Of a stretch of 64,000 bases of DNA, positions 1 to 8,203 are shown in pieces (positions within the stretch are counted from its first letter, which is position 1; the number at the start of each line of letters is the position of its first letter). This DNA is from Polycladomyces zharkentensis (GTDB lineage: Bacteria; Bacillota; Bacilli; Thermoactinomycetales; JIR-001): positions 1-64,000 of the forward strand of contig NZ_JAFHAP010000010.1 of NCBI RefSeq assembly GCF_016938855.1, written 5' to 3'. The notes under the pieces are model-generated. The model searched no databases, had not been told where the DNA came from, and was given only the letters and a program-made list of their open reading frames with translations. The position numbers and the translations under genes are program-made.

Positions 1-53
1 TACCCGAGAATCCCCCGCCTCTAAGCGTTAGCGTAGGCGGAGGGAGTGTTCAA
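1..53 (+). mobile_element. Right end of an IS608-like IS200/IS605 element (rest lies upstream of the window)
   Basis: The tetranucleotide GAAT (8-11) is followed by a hairpin with arms CCCCCGCCT and AGGCGGAGGG, a short spacer and TCAA (50-53). This is the layout of IS608-type right ends: guide GAAT, imperfect palindrome, cleavage site TCAA. The same plan, with shared GAATCCC and GGAGTGT, is present at the right end of the full element at 41555-43120. The terminal TCAA, read on the minus strand, provides the TGA stop of the redoxin gene. Transposase genes and the left end are not visible. Confidence 0.75.
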
Positions 54-607
54 TCTTTCCATTTGATATTGCATCCGATGCTGGGTTTTTGTTTCACTGT
101 GATCGGCTCGTTTCGAAGCAAGCTGTCCAAGGCGGAGCGAATGGATTCGCCGGTGACGGGGATGTCATTGCCGGGGCGGGAATCGTCCAACTGTCCGCGG
201 TATACGCATTTCAAGTCCCGGTCAAAAATGTAGAAGTCCGGTGTACAAGCCGCTTGATACGCTTTCGCAACCTCTTGGGTTTCGTCAAAGAGATAAGGGA
301 ACGGATATCCCAGCTTTTGGGCAACTTCTTTCATCTTTTCAGGAGAATCTTCCGGGTATTTTTCCGCGTCATTGGCGTTAATGGCGATAAAGGAAATGCC
401 TTTGGGGATATAATCGTTGGCCAGTTTGACCAGTTGATCTTGCACGTGCTTGACGTAGGGACAATGGTTACAGATAAACATGATTACGGTGGCGATTTCC
501 GACTTCAATTCGTCCAAGGAAACGTTTTTACCGGAAACGACATCGGGCAGGGTGAAAGAGGGAGCTTTTGCCCCGAGCGGAAACATGTTGGATTCGGTAA
601 GCGCCAT
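50..607 (-). CDS. Thioredoxin-like redoxin (AhpC/TSA-type) protein
   Basis: A 185-residue cytosolic protein with the thioredoxin fold expected of the redoxin family; a CxxC motif, C46-N-H-C49 followed by PYVKH, is the probable redox-active pair. No signal peptide or membrane segment is seen. Family members of this type (bacterial thioredoxin-family proteins with CNHCPYVK) are usually annotated as peroxiredoxin-like reductases; the substrate is unknown. The ATG start at 607 is preceded by a strong AAGGAGG Shine-Dalgarno sequence. The stop codon TGA is formed by the end of an IS608-like element, so the last residue (D) is probably not ancestral; the empty site would read GAG TAA. Monocistronic as far as can be seen. 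Confidence 0.85.
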   Translation of the reverse strand: MALTESNMFPLGAKAPSFTLPDVVSGKNVSLDELKSEIATVIMFICNHCPYVKHVQDQLVKLANDYIPKGISFIAINANDAEKYPEDSPEKMKEVAQKLGYPFPYLFDETQEVAKAYQAACTPDFYIFDRDLKCVYRGQLDDSRPGNDIPVTGESIRSALDSLLRNEPITVKQKPSIGCNIKWKD

Positions 608-643
608 GGCTGATCCTCCTTTTGATCATTTCTTCAACCTATC

Positions 644-916
644 GTGACTTGCCCCACACGGCTGAAGCACCGGAGGAGCTCTCTTCTGTTGCCGTGGGCC
701 TGTTTCATCCGGAGTGGCAGCCCACATTCATCCACGAAGGCTTCGTCCAGGCCTGGGTAATTTTTGTAACGAATTTTCGCTCGTATAGTAGTTTAGGTGT
801 TTTCGCAGTTCTCGACTCCATTGTACCAAAATTCTGTTGGTCTTGCGATCAGGACAAAGCCCTCCTGCGTCCGACGCTTGCTTTCATCCCGACCCTGAAG
901 GGCCGGGTTGCTCTTT
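644..916 (-). mobile_element. Small non-autonomous IS200/IS605-like element (MITE/PATE), copy B
   Basis: Read on the minus strand this 273-bp segment begins with AAAGAGC, has a hairpin (CCCGGCCC TTCA GGGTCGGG; plus positions 888-907), a shared GCGTCGGACGC-type block and ends in GGGGCAAGTCAC. A clearly homologous segment lies at 47323-47566 in the opposite orientation; copy B is about 30 bp longer in the middle. No transposase is encoded. Terminal hairpins without inverted or direct terminal repeats fit an IS200/IS605-derived satellite. Open frames inside it are not credible genes. Confidence 0.6.
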
Positions 917-985
917 ATACATTCACTTGGTGATTGAACCCCGATTGAGATATTGGGGAATGACCACCACCGAAGCGTTCACTTT

Positions 986-1981
986 CTACCTCTCCGCCAC
1001 TTCCAAATCCTGCACCAGGGTATCGCGAATCACAGGCAAATCCCACCGTCTCTCCCGTTTCCAGTCTTTGATGGAATACACTCCGATCTCCCCGCCTTTT
1101 TCCCGCGAGTGCGATTGGGTGAGAACATACAGCTTGCCGTTCGCCTCACTCACCTTATAGATGGGTTGGGGAAGCCGTATCGTACCCGTGACCCGAAGGG
1201 TGGCGGCATCCAGGATGCTGATCCGCCCTTTTGAACCCGCATGCGTGACCAGGATTCGGTCTCCGTCCGGCAGCAGGTATTGGGGTTCGGCAAAGGGAAG
1301 CGTCACGTAACGCACCTGCCAGTTCTGCTGCTCCACCACGGCAATCCGCCCGCCTCCGCTCCTCGATGACAGCAGGACTCGACCGTCCGACAGAAGAATG
1401 TCATCCGCTTCACCCGTCTCCAGCGGGATCTCCCGCTTCATCTTGCCCGTTTTCCGGTCCAACACGTACAAGAGGGACTTTTTGGCGCTCACCAGGTCGG
1501 CGAACACATACACCCTTTGCTCATCCGCCTCCAAGACGCGGAGGAAACCGTCCAGTTCCACATGGTAAGTACGTCCCTCTTTCTTCAAATCTACCTCCAG
1601 TGTATTGGTATGGAGCCCGCTGTTGTATGAGGCCAGCAGGATACCGGGCTTAGAAAGGACATCAATCGGAAACGGACGGACGCTTTCCTTTGTCTCCTTG
1701 CCCTCCCTGGTGATTCGTATCCACCCTTGACCGAACTGCACGGGCAAGAGCCAGTCCCCTCTCTCATCCGGCACGATCCGGAAGATGCCCATTTCGTTGA
1801 AACGTCGGCTGCCAACTCGCTCTCCGCCTTGATCAAACATGACCAGTTCGCTGTCTTTACGGAGCGCATCGGTATAGATCACACCCACCTCCGCCCGGTC
1901 AAAACCCGGGTCACCCCAAGCACAGGAGGTCTGTGACAACATCAGGATGATCACCATGAACCGGGCAAACCAGCTGTTCAT
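986..1981 (-). CDS. Secreted, probably lipid-anchored beta-propeller-like protein
   Basis: A 331-residue protein. The N-terminus MNSWFARFMVIILMLSQTSC looks like a lipoprotein signal with Cys20 as the lipidated residue. The rest is rich in beta strands with repeating hydrophobic-Gly-Asp patterns (for example LLPDGDRILVTH, ILDAATLRVTGTI, VLDRKTGKMKREI), suggesting YVTN/WD-like propeller blades. No catalytic motif is recognised, so the function is unknown; a surface-exposed binding protein is the simplest idea. The ATG at 1981 follows GGAGGAAGGTG; two upstream in-frame codons lack a spaced ribosome site. The gene lies upstream of the small repeat at 644-916 and is read in the same direction as its neighbours. 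Confidence 0.6.
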   Translation of the reverse strand: MNSWFARFMVIILMLSQTSCAWGDPGFDRAEVGVIYTDALRKDSELVMFDQGGERVGSRRFNEMGIFRIVPDERGDWLLPVQFGQGWIRITREGKETKESVRPFPIDVLSKPGILLASYNSGLHTNTLEVDLKKEGRTYHVELDGFLRVLEADEQRVYVFADLVSAKKSLLYVLDRKTGKMKREIPLETGEADDILLSDGRVLLSSRSGGGRIAVVEQQNWQVRYVTLPFAEPQYLLPDGDRILVTHAGSKGRISILDAATLRVTGTIRLPQPIYKVSEANGKLYVLTQSHSREKGGEIGVYSIKDWKRERRWDLPVIRDTLVQDLEVAER

Positions 1982-2096
1982 GCACACACCTTCCTCCAAC
2001 AAAAATGCGGAGACACACTCCGCCGAATTCGCTTGGCATTTCTCTCATCTGACCATGACCGCTGTGGCCGTGTCATGTCCCAACCGGCTTCCGATC

Positions 2097-2798
2097 TTAT
2101 CCCTGGCTGTAGAAGACGATGGTATAAGGGCTTTCGAGCAGGTCCACCGGCCAGACAGCACCGCCGTCATTGAGCTCCCATCCCTGGTTGTACCAGGAGC
2201 GCCAGACCAGCTGGGAGCAGTAGAACGAACTGGTGGTGGTGATGTTGAAAAAGTTGTAGTTGTACGGAAGACCGATCTGGTTTCGGGAATAGGAGGCGGA
2301 GTAAGCGTAGTTGGAATCATACGCGCCGGACACCCACAACCCCCGCACATGGTGATACCGGGTCGCCCAGTCGTTGGGCCAGTGGCGTACGCCGTTCAGG
2401 TCACCCTTGTTGCCGAAGCTCTCCACCACATAGCCGGAGACATCCGACACCACACCTGCGTGCCCGCCTGCCCAGGCCGAAGAGCCGGAGCTGGTGCCGT
2501 CCAGGGTCACCAGTATGTCACCAGCGGTTCCCACCGCACTTGCTATCGCACCTATTTGTTGACGCTGAAGTACTTTGTTCGAATCCAAGTTCCGTTTCCG
2601 GGATTCCTCCCGCACTTTTTGGATATCAAACACCTTGGACGGCTGAATCAACTCCCTCTCCGTCTTTGCCTTGGCCTGTTCCACGTCCTTCCATTGTTCT
2701 GCAGACAAATCGGTCACACCTGCCGCAGCACCCTGCGGTACCCCCACTCCCAGCCCAACGGTCAAAACAACGAGCGCCAACCACCATCGGAAACGCAT
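2097..2798 (-). CDS. Secreted YiiX-like permuted papain (NlpC/P60 superfamily) hydrolase
   Basis: A 233-residue protein with an N-terminal signal peptide (MRFRWWLALVVLTVGLGVG...AAAG). The C-terminal half has the features of circularly permuted NlpC/P60 enzymes of the YiiX/YaeF type: a GGHAGVV motif with the candidate catalytic His113 comes before FYCSQLVW with the candidate nucleophile Cys194. Such enzymes act as amidases or peptidases on wall or lipid substrates; the substrate here is unknown. The segment at about residues 30-75 is charged and helical, perhaps a linker or coiled coil. Several start codons crowd the region; the ATG at 2798 has GGGAGG ten bases upstream and gives the best signal peptide. 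Confidence 0.65.
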   Translation of the reverse strand: MRFRWWLALVVLTVGLGVGVPQGAAAGVTDLSAEQWKDVEQAKAKTERELIQPSKVFDIQKVREESRKRNLDSNKVLQRQQIGAIASAVGTAGDILVTLDGTSSGSSAWAGGHAGVVSDVSGYVVESFGNKGDLNGVRHWPNDWATRYHHVRGLWVSGAYDSNYAYSASYSRNQIGLPYNYNFFNITTTSSFYCSQLVWRSWYNQGWELNDGGAVWPVDLLESPYTIVFYSQG

Positions 2799-3050
2799 CG
2801 CCACCATACCTCCCTGATCCAATTTTCAGAAATATATTTTCTGTCCGGTGCAAAAATACACCTTTTGATTTTTTGTAAAGAAATCCTGATCGAAATCCGA
2901 ACATTGATTCCCGTCTCCATCACTTCCACACGGTACAACCCACCGTTCTGCTTGCGGAACTGCACATGCCGTTTGAGCGGAATCTCTCTCACGAAGGTAA
3001 AAATCCATCCTTTTTCTCTCATCCCTTTAACCCGTCTGCCATGGAATGCA

Positions 3051-3077
3051 AAAAAATCCCTTCCACATGGAAGGGAT
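3051..3077 (-). terminator. Rho-independent terminator after mobB
   Basis: On the minus strand an ATCCCTTCCA-TG-TGGAAGGGAT hairpin is followed by a run of T. It starts 8 bases after the mobB stop codon. Confidence 0.8.
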
Positions 3078-3084
3078 GGTGGGA

Positions 3085-3579
3085 TCACGCTTGATTCAAC
3101 CAACGGACCAAAGCCGCTTCCATACCGTCCACATCGTCGACGGCGTACAGCGGATACGGACAGTCGTCGATCGGAAACCAGCTGACCACCGCCTGGATGT
3201 TGTGCAACTCCCTCAACAGCGGGAAATCTTCCTCCCGGCGAAGGACGACCCATTTTGGCCAACCCGCCCGCTTGAATCCTTCCACCAGCACGAGATCACA
3301 CGCAGAGTAAAAGGGCAACAGCTCTTCCACCTCCAATGTCCGCGGAAAACACACCACCGTCTGATTGGACGCGCTGATCGTCACGATGTCCGCCCCGGCC
3401 TCTCGGTGCCGCCACGTGTCCTTGCCCGGCCGGTCCCATTCCATGGTTTTCCCGTGGTGCTTGATTGTCCCCACTTTCCACCCGTGTTGGCACAATCGCT
3501 CGATCAGACGGGTGATCAGAGTGGTTTTGCCGGAGTTGGAATACCCGACGACGGAGAGTACGGCAGGTTGTTGATTCAT
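3085..3579 (-). CDS. mobB: Molybdopterin-guanine dinucleotide biosynthesis adaptor protein MobB
   Basis: A 164-residue P-loop protein. The Walker A motif GYSNSGKTT is at residues 12-20, followed by the family-typical LITRLIERL, KVGTIKHHG and WDRPGKDTWRHREAGAD segments and the VEGFK motif (about 105). MobB binds GTP and assists MobA in attaching GMP to molybdopterin. The ATG at 3579 follows AGAGGCGAT; the frame is open further upstream but that part has no coding character. No other molybdenum-cofactor gene is visible in the window, so mobB is isolated here. A terminator follows directly. Confidence 0.9.
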   Translation of the reverse strand: MNQQPAVLSVVGYSNSGKTTLITRLIERLCQHGWKVGTIKHHGKTMEWDRPGKDTWRHREAGADIVTISASNQTVVCFPRTLEVEELLPFYSACDLVLVEGFKRAGWPKWVVLRREEDFPLLRELHNIQAVVSWFPIDDCPYPLYAVDDVDGMEAALVRWLNQA

Positions 3580-3866
3580 CTGATATCGCCTCTTTTTGTC
3601 GAACGTGTTGGTTCCATTGTACGGCATGGAAACGCTGTTGTCATTCCCGGAGGGCAGGGCAGAAAAAGCCAAGCGGTATCCGTTCGCCCAGTTTGTTGAC
3701 AAAGTCTGCGTGCTCCGATCTCCCGTTTCGCTCCGGAACGACAGCCAGGTCGCTTGACAGGAAAGAAAGAGGGCTCCGCTTCTCTGAAAGAGATTGACCG
3801 TTTTCCCACGAACCACCTCACAGCATTGCAGGAGAGCAGAAACACGACTCACCCGAAACCACCTTG

Positions 3867-5240
3867 TCAACGCCCCTGTTCCTCGGCCCATTGTTCCATT
3901 CGCTGTTGCAACTGGTCAATCTCTTTGTTCAGATCGACCCGCTTTCCTTGCTGCACCTGGGATAACACTTTGCTCACCCAGGGGACCAGGATCGTTTTTT
4001 GGTACGGCATATCCATCAACCACGGCGTAGTGGTATTGGTTTTGGCATTTTGAACGTAGACGGGCACATAGGGATCGTCTTTTCTTTGGAAATCAAAGGG
4101 CTGAACGCTGGGCGGAACCATTTCATTTTCGTATTTGAACTGCTGAATTTGGGGGCCTGAGAGGAATTTGACCACTTCCCACGCCGCCGCCGGGTTGCGC
4201 GTTTTGGCTGAGATGCACCACGGCGTCGTGCTGATCGGCGAACCCAAGCCATCCGGTCCCTTGAAGTTGACACGCAGGGAAAAGCGTTGCAACAAACGGC
4301 TATCCTTTTTCCCGACATATTGTTTCCACGGTACTTCCATGTTGGGGTTTTCCAGCACGATCGCATGCTGATTCCGGTCGGTAAACAGGTTTTCCTGTCC
4401 CTGGCTCACCAGGAATCCGGGATGAACATAGGGGGTTGCCGCCATCATCCACTGCACGCTTTTGACAAATGCGGGATGGTGAAAGTGGAAATTCAACGTG
4501 TGCGGTCGGGAGACGTCACCGGTGACCACCTCGTTTCTCCCCCCATAATAGCTGATCAAGCTTTCCAACAGTGTGGAGGTGCGCCAGACGCCGTCCCAGT
4601 AGAGGCCGTAGGTTTGTTCACCCGTTCGTGGATTTTTCCCCGTCATACGCTTCGCTTTCGCCAATACTTCTTCGGGTGTGGGACGGGTCGACAGCGGTTC
4701 GACCCCCCAATCGCGGAACAGTTGATTGTCCACCGTGATCAGACGCGAAAACGCCCCGGACGGCAGTCCCAACGTATTTTTCCCCGTACGGTCTTTGATC
4801 AGTGGCAAAACCGACCGCTGATAACGTGAGGAAAGCCGCAGCGTGGTGTCTTGCCGGAGCAGATCATCGATCGGGCGGATCAGTCCCTGCTCATAAAAGG
4901 CGCGAAACTGCGGGAGATAGAACACATCCGCCTGCCCGCTCATCAGCATGGTTTGCTGTTTGGTGTTGTAATCCTGCCACGGTATGTTGATGAATTCCAC
5001 CTGCAAATTTGGATGTTTTTTCAAAAAGGGTTTCATCGCGGTCTTCAGTCCCGGCATTTTGGCTCCCGTCACCGGATCCGTGTAATCGTCGATTTTAAAG
5101 TCGATGGTGTTGACCACCACTTTGCCCTCCAACCGGGCCGGATCTCCGCTTACTTTCCAGTCTTGGGAGCCTGAGCAAGCCGTCATCACCGTCAACAGCA
5201 CCGCAAACCACCCGCCGAGAAACCAACGTTGCCGTCTCAT
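3867..5240 (-). CDS. ABC transporter substrate-binding lipoprotein (carbohydrate type)
   Basis: A 457-residue extracytoplasmic solute-binding protein of the family 1 (MalE/UgpB) type. The N-terminus MRRQRWFLGGWFAVLLTVMTAC ends in a lipobox with Cys22. Family features include VEFINIPWQDYNTKQQTMLMSGQADVFYLP in the first lobe and the late AAWEVVKFLSGP motif. It should bind a sugar or oligosaccharide outside the membrane and deliver it to the permeases at 5253-6089 and 8204-9091. It lies 12 bp downstream of the MalG-like permease gene and is co-directional. No ATPase gene is present nearby; such systems often share a general MsmX-type ATPase. Substrate cannot be read from the sequence. Confidence 0.85.
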   Translation of the reverse strand: MRRQRWFLGGWFAVLLTVMTACSGSQDWKVSGDPARLEGKVVVNTIDFKIDDYTDPVTGAKMPGLKTAMKPFLKKHPNLQVEFINIPWQDYNTKQQTMLMSGQADVFYLPQFRAFYEQGLIRPIDDLLRQDTTLRLSSRYQRSVLPLIKDRTGKNTLGLPSGAFSRLITVDNQLFRDWGVEPLSTRPTPEEVLAKAKRMTGKNPRTGEQTYGLYWDGVWRTSTLLESLISYYGGRNEVVTGDVSRPHTLNFHFHHPAFVKSVQWMMAATPYVHPGFLVSQGQENLFTDRNQHAIVLENPNMEVPWKQYVGKKDSRLLQRFSLRVNFKGPDGLGSPISTTPWCISAKTRNPAAAWEVVKFLSGPQIQQFKYENEMVPPSVQPFDFQRKDDPYVPVYVQNAKTNTTTPWLMDMPYQKTILVPWVSKVLSQVQQGKRVDLNKEIDQLQQRMEQWAEEQGR

Positions 5241-5252
5241 TCCGCATCCCCC

Positions 5253-6089
5253 TCATTGCTTGATCCCGGAATAAGCGATACTTTTCACCACATACCGCTG
5301 TAACAGCAGATACAAGACCAGCACCGGCAACAAACTGAGTACCGCCACCGCCATGTGAATGGCGGGCAAAATCCGCTGACCGCTGTCATGCACAAACATC
5401 GCCACCCCGATCTGCACGGTATACCAGTCCGGATGACTCAGCATCAACAACGGCCACAACACGTCATTCCAAGACCATAAAAACTGCAGGATCACCAGTG
5501 TGGCGATAACCGGTCCGGACAGCGGAACATAGATGCGCCAGAAAATGGTCCATTCGGATGCGCCATCCATTTTGGCCGCATCCCGCAATTCCGCAGGTAA
5601 TGTATCCATGTACTGCTTGACCAAAAACGTACCGACGACCGCCGCCAATGACGGCAAAAGAAATGCCCACAACGAATTGGTCATCCCCCATTCATTCAGC
5701 AGCAGAAACGAGGGAATCATCGCCACTTCCGGCGGGATCATCAACGTTCCCAATGCAAACAGAAACAACCCTCTCGCACCGCGGAAACGCAGCAGGGAAA
5801 ACGCATATCCCGCCATCAATGCCGACAATACGGAAACCGATACTTCACACAATGCAATAAGAAAGGAATTGAGAAAATAGCGGGCCAGCGGTACATTGGC
5901 AAACGGAATGACATAGCTTTTCCAAGTCGGCTCCTCCGGAATCAATCGCGGCGGAAACGGCACCTGCGTCATCGCCTGACCGTCCAAACTGGTGGACACC
6001 ATCCACAGGAACGGAACCAGCATGATCCCCGCCCCGATCGACAACAACACCATGACGCACCATTGACCCCAAGTGGTTTGACGAAACAT
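5253..6089 (-). CDS. Carbohydrate ABC transporter permease (MalG-like)
   Basis: A 278-residue inner-membrane protein with six predicted membrane segments, typical of the MalG class. The cytoplasmic coupling motif is visible as ELRDAAKMDGASEWTIFWRIYVPLSGP (EAA loop, about residues 175-200), and the C-terminus ends in AYSGIKQ as is usual for this class. The ATG at 6089 follows GAGGAGGGGG. It is immediately followed by the binding-protein gene. Its expected partner, the MalF-like permease, is 2.1 kb upstream instead of adjacent, separated by genes on both strands. Confidence 0.9.
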   Translation of the reverse strand: MFRQTTWGQWCVMVLLSIGAGIMLVPFLWMVSTSLDGQAMTQVPFPPRLIPEEPTWKSYVIPFANVPLARYFLNSFLIALCEVSVSVLSALMAGYAFSLLRFRGARGLFLFALGTLMIPPEVAMIPSFLLLNEWGMTNSLWAFLLPSLAAVVGTFLVKQYMDTLPAELRDAAKMDGASEWTIFWRIYVPLSGPVIATLVILQFLWSWNDVLWPLLMLSHPDWYTVQIGVAMFVHDSGQRILPAIHMAVAVLSLLPVLVLYLLLQRYVVKSIAYSGIKQ

Positions 6090-6185
6090 GGTCCCCCTCC
6101 TCTCATGAAAGTGGTTAGTCCATTGTATGGGCTTTCCGCAATGGTTATGTGCCCGCCACACCGGGTGATTGCCGGACTCGGCGGA

Positions 6186-6216
6186 CATAAAAAACCGGTT
6201 CCTCGATGGAACCGGT
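6186..6216 (-). terminator. Rho-independent terminator, minus strand
   Basis: On the minus strand the perfect hairpin ACCGGTTCC-ATCGA-GGAACCGGT is followed by TTTTTTATG. A near copy lies at 6404-6432. It would stop transcripts coming from the doxX-like gene before the MalG-like permease gene. Confidence 0.8.
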
Positions 6217-6403
6217 GAGACTACTGACATGTGGCGAACCATTCACGATTTCAGGTGAGGCGCTTTCCTTTCCGCTCCTCTTGTCGGCAAGCTATGTGGT
6301 CAAATGCGGAAATACGACCACCCTCTTTTAGAGGAACAGTTCCGAATTTCCTGTCAAGCGCAGAGTTTCAGACGGGAAACCGAAACCCACCACTTTGGCA
6401 ACA

Positions 6404-6436
6404 ACCAAACCGGTTCTGCGATGGAACCGGTATTAG
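6404..6436 (-). terminator. Second ACCGGTTC hairpin, weak terminator after doxX-like gene
   Basis: Hairpin ACCGGTTCC-ATCGC-AGAACCGGT just after the DoxX-family stop codon, followed on the minus strand by TTTGGTTG. It is a near duplicate of the hairpin at 6186-6216; the 190 bp between them contain no recognisable gene. Confidence 0.6.
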
Positions 6437-6856
6437 TCAGCTTGCGTCGGTAGGGTCCTCCTCCGATGATGCTTTTTTTGACCACAGCGAAGACAACGCC
6501 CATTTCCGACTGCCGCTCAGCGTCAGCACCAGACTGAGTCCCAACAATGCCAGATCCAGTTCGTATCCGCCGAAAAAGCCCGCTTTCCATTTGACTGTGG
6601 CGATCGCCCCCACCATCACCAATCCGACTGCCGCGGCTGCGATTTCCACCCACAATCCCACGATCAATAACAATCCGGCTACGGTCTCCACCACAGCCAC
6701 GACATATGCCAACGGTCCCGGCAATCCCATTTGACCAGTGAACATCTGCGCCACTTGACCCAGTGCAAACATTTTTTGCAATCCATGTGCCAACATCACG
6801 ATACCCAAAACGATTCGACCCAACAACAAGCCCCACTCTGTTCTTGATTGTGTCAT
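6437..6856 (-). CDS. DoxX family membrane protein
   Basis: A 139-residue protein with four predicted membrane helices and the DoxX-family N-terminus GRIVLGIVMLAHGLQK followed by GLPGPLAYVVAVVETVAGLLLIVGLW. DoxX proteins are small membrane proteins linked in some bacteria to thiol or redox balance and quinone-related enzymes; the exact role here is unknown. ATG at 6856 is preceded by TGAGGAGGATG. It sits between the two permease genes of the sugar transporter, flanked by a terminator, and so has its own transcription unit, probably from the AT-rich region just upstream (6870-6910). Confidence 0.85.
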   Translation of the reverse strand: MTQSRTEWGLLLGRIVLGIVMLAHGLQKMFALGQVAQMFTGQMGLPGPLAYVVAVVETVAGLLLIVGLWVEIAAAAVGLVMVGAIATVKWKAGFFGGYELDLALLGLSLVLTLSGSRKWALSSLWSKKASSEEDPTDAS

Positions 6857-7157
6857 GATACATCCTCCTCAGTTTCTTACTATATTCAATTTACTATTAT
6901 ATTTATAGCTACACGAAAAAGATGTGAACTAGATCACACCTGAGAAAAAAACTTTTTGGAAGGCGTTTTATCCAGAACCTGGAGTGAGATGTTTGTCGGG
7001 ATCTTGTCCTGGTTCATCTCCCGCCAATGGCGATTGAATTGAAACCCTCTTTTTCCCCAACTCTTTCTTCGTGTAAAGAAGAATCTTCATTGATATGTTA
7101 TCTATAAATCCTTAATATAAGGGAGAGATCAATATATTGACTAAGGAGCCGATGAAA

Positions 7158-7544
7158 ATGGGTTTCTTTGAATCACTACATATCCTGTGGTTAACACCGG
7201 TTACGATCTTTTATTTCATAGCAGGCATTGGTCTTTTTAAAACGAGATTCAAAGAGACGATACTGAAATTTGTGAAAATCTCTTTCTATATTCTTCTCAT
7301 CCTAACCATCCTATCCATTGCCACTTCACCGACGCACACAATAAAAATCATCATCCGTACATCGGCCTGTCTCGTGTTCTCGCTATATTTTTTTATTTTT
7401 CCTGCGGGGAACTATACACTTTCCACAGATCATCTGTGGGAAAAAAGTATGAAGTTTGCGAAACCCATATTCACCATCAGTCTCATCCTTCTTGTTTTGA
7501 TTTATGCTCCCGCTGTCATTCATCGCCTCCTTGAAAGTATCTAA
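7158..7544 (+). CDS. Small membrane protein of unknown function
   Basis: About 128 residues with three to four hydrophobic helices (LTPVTIFYFIAGIGLF, ISFYILLILTILSIA, SACLVFSLYFFIF, TISLILLVLIYAPAVI). I do not recognise a family. The ATG at 7158 has AAGGAG nine bases upstream; a TTG at 7137 with GGGAGAG is an alternative start adding seven residues. The gene is visibly more AT-rich than the surrounding genes and runs opposite to the interrupted sugar-transport cluster. It is followed 31 bp later by a second membrane protein gene that is frameshifted; the two probably arrived together. Confidence 0.6.
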   Translation: MGFFESLHILWLTPVTIFYFIAGIGLFKTRFKETILKFVKISFYILLILTILSIATSPTHTIKIIIRTSACLVFSLYFFIFPAGNYTLSTDHLWEKSMKFAKPIFTISLILLVLIYAPAVIHRLLESI

Positions 7545-7575
7545 GAACGGTCGCGTAAGAAAGGGATGAAAGTTC

Positions 7576-8110
7576 ATGTGGTTTCTCTCCATTGTCTTCA
7601 TCCTTGGTGGATTTTTCTTGTTACTGATTTCCTTTTTCTTTATCCGATATATCATTCAACTATTTAAAAAGTATCAATATGTGATGCAGCATATGGTACC
7701 CACCGTGGGGGTTATCATTGATGTAAAAAAAGTGGAACTGGATGAACCGATGAAAGTCGGTTATCTTCTCCAAGGTGTCACAACTGTTGTCCATCATATT
7801 TATTGTCCCGTTTACGCTTATACCGATTTGCACGGAAATCATCGTTTGCTGGACACCGAAAAACAACGGACGGGGCTTTTCGATCAACGGCAGTATGTAT
7901 TCTCCTATGGAGAAAAGACCGATTGTCGGGGAAAGTAAAACCATTCTTTATCGTCCTGATACCGGTGAACAGTACGTGGATACCGGGCTTCGGTCGGTTC
8001 GGCGAACATGGGGAATGGCAATCGTTTGTTTCTGTTTACTTGCGCTCGTTGCCATCTATTTTTTGTCGGCTGGAATCGCCGGTTTTTTCATTGATTCAAC
8101 ATCATCATAA
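7576..8110 (+). pseudogene. Frameshifted DUF3592-like membrane protein
   Basis: The first frame (7576-7938) gives a membrane helix FLSIVFILGGFFLLLISFFF, then TVGVIIDVKK and IYCPVYAYTDLHGNHRLLDT, the pattern of DUF3592 proteins. It stops after YGEKTDCRGK. The next frame continues sensibly from about 7908: EKRPIVGESKTILYRPDTGEQ (the usual VxYxP segment) and a second helix WGMAIVCFCLLALVAIYFL, ending at 8110. A single indel around 7905-7915, near an AAAAG run, would join them into one protein of about 178 residues. Either the gene is decayed or the assembly has an error. Start ATG at 7576. AT-rich like its upstream neighbour. Confidence 0.6.
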
Positions 8111-8203
8111 AACCACGGATTTTGTACCTGATGTTACCACGTGCGTTAGACGGCTTTGCATACTTTGTCAGCAATTCTTTCGAACCGGATTACACAGACA
8201 ACC

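Noticed and set aside
622-933. Plus-strand open frame in the first intergenic region
   Set aside because: It lies inside the small IS605-like repeat and is not conserved in the second copy.
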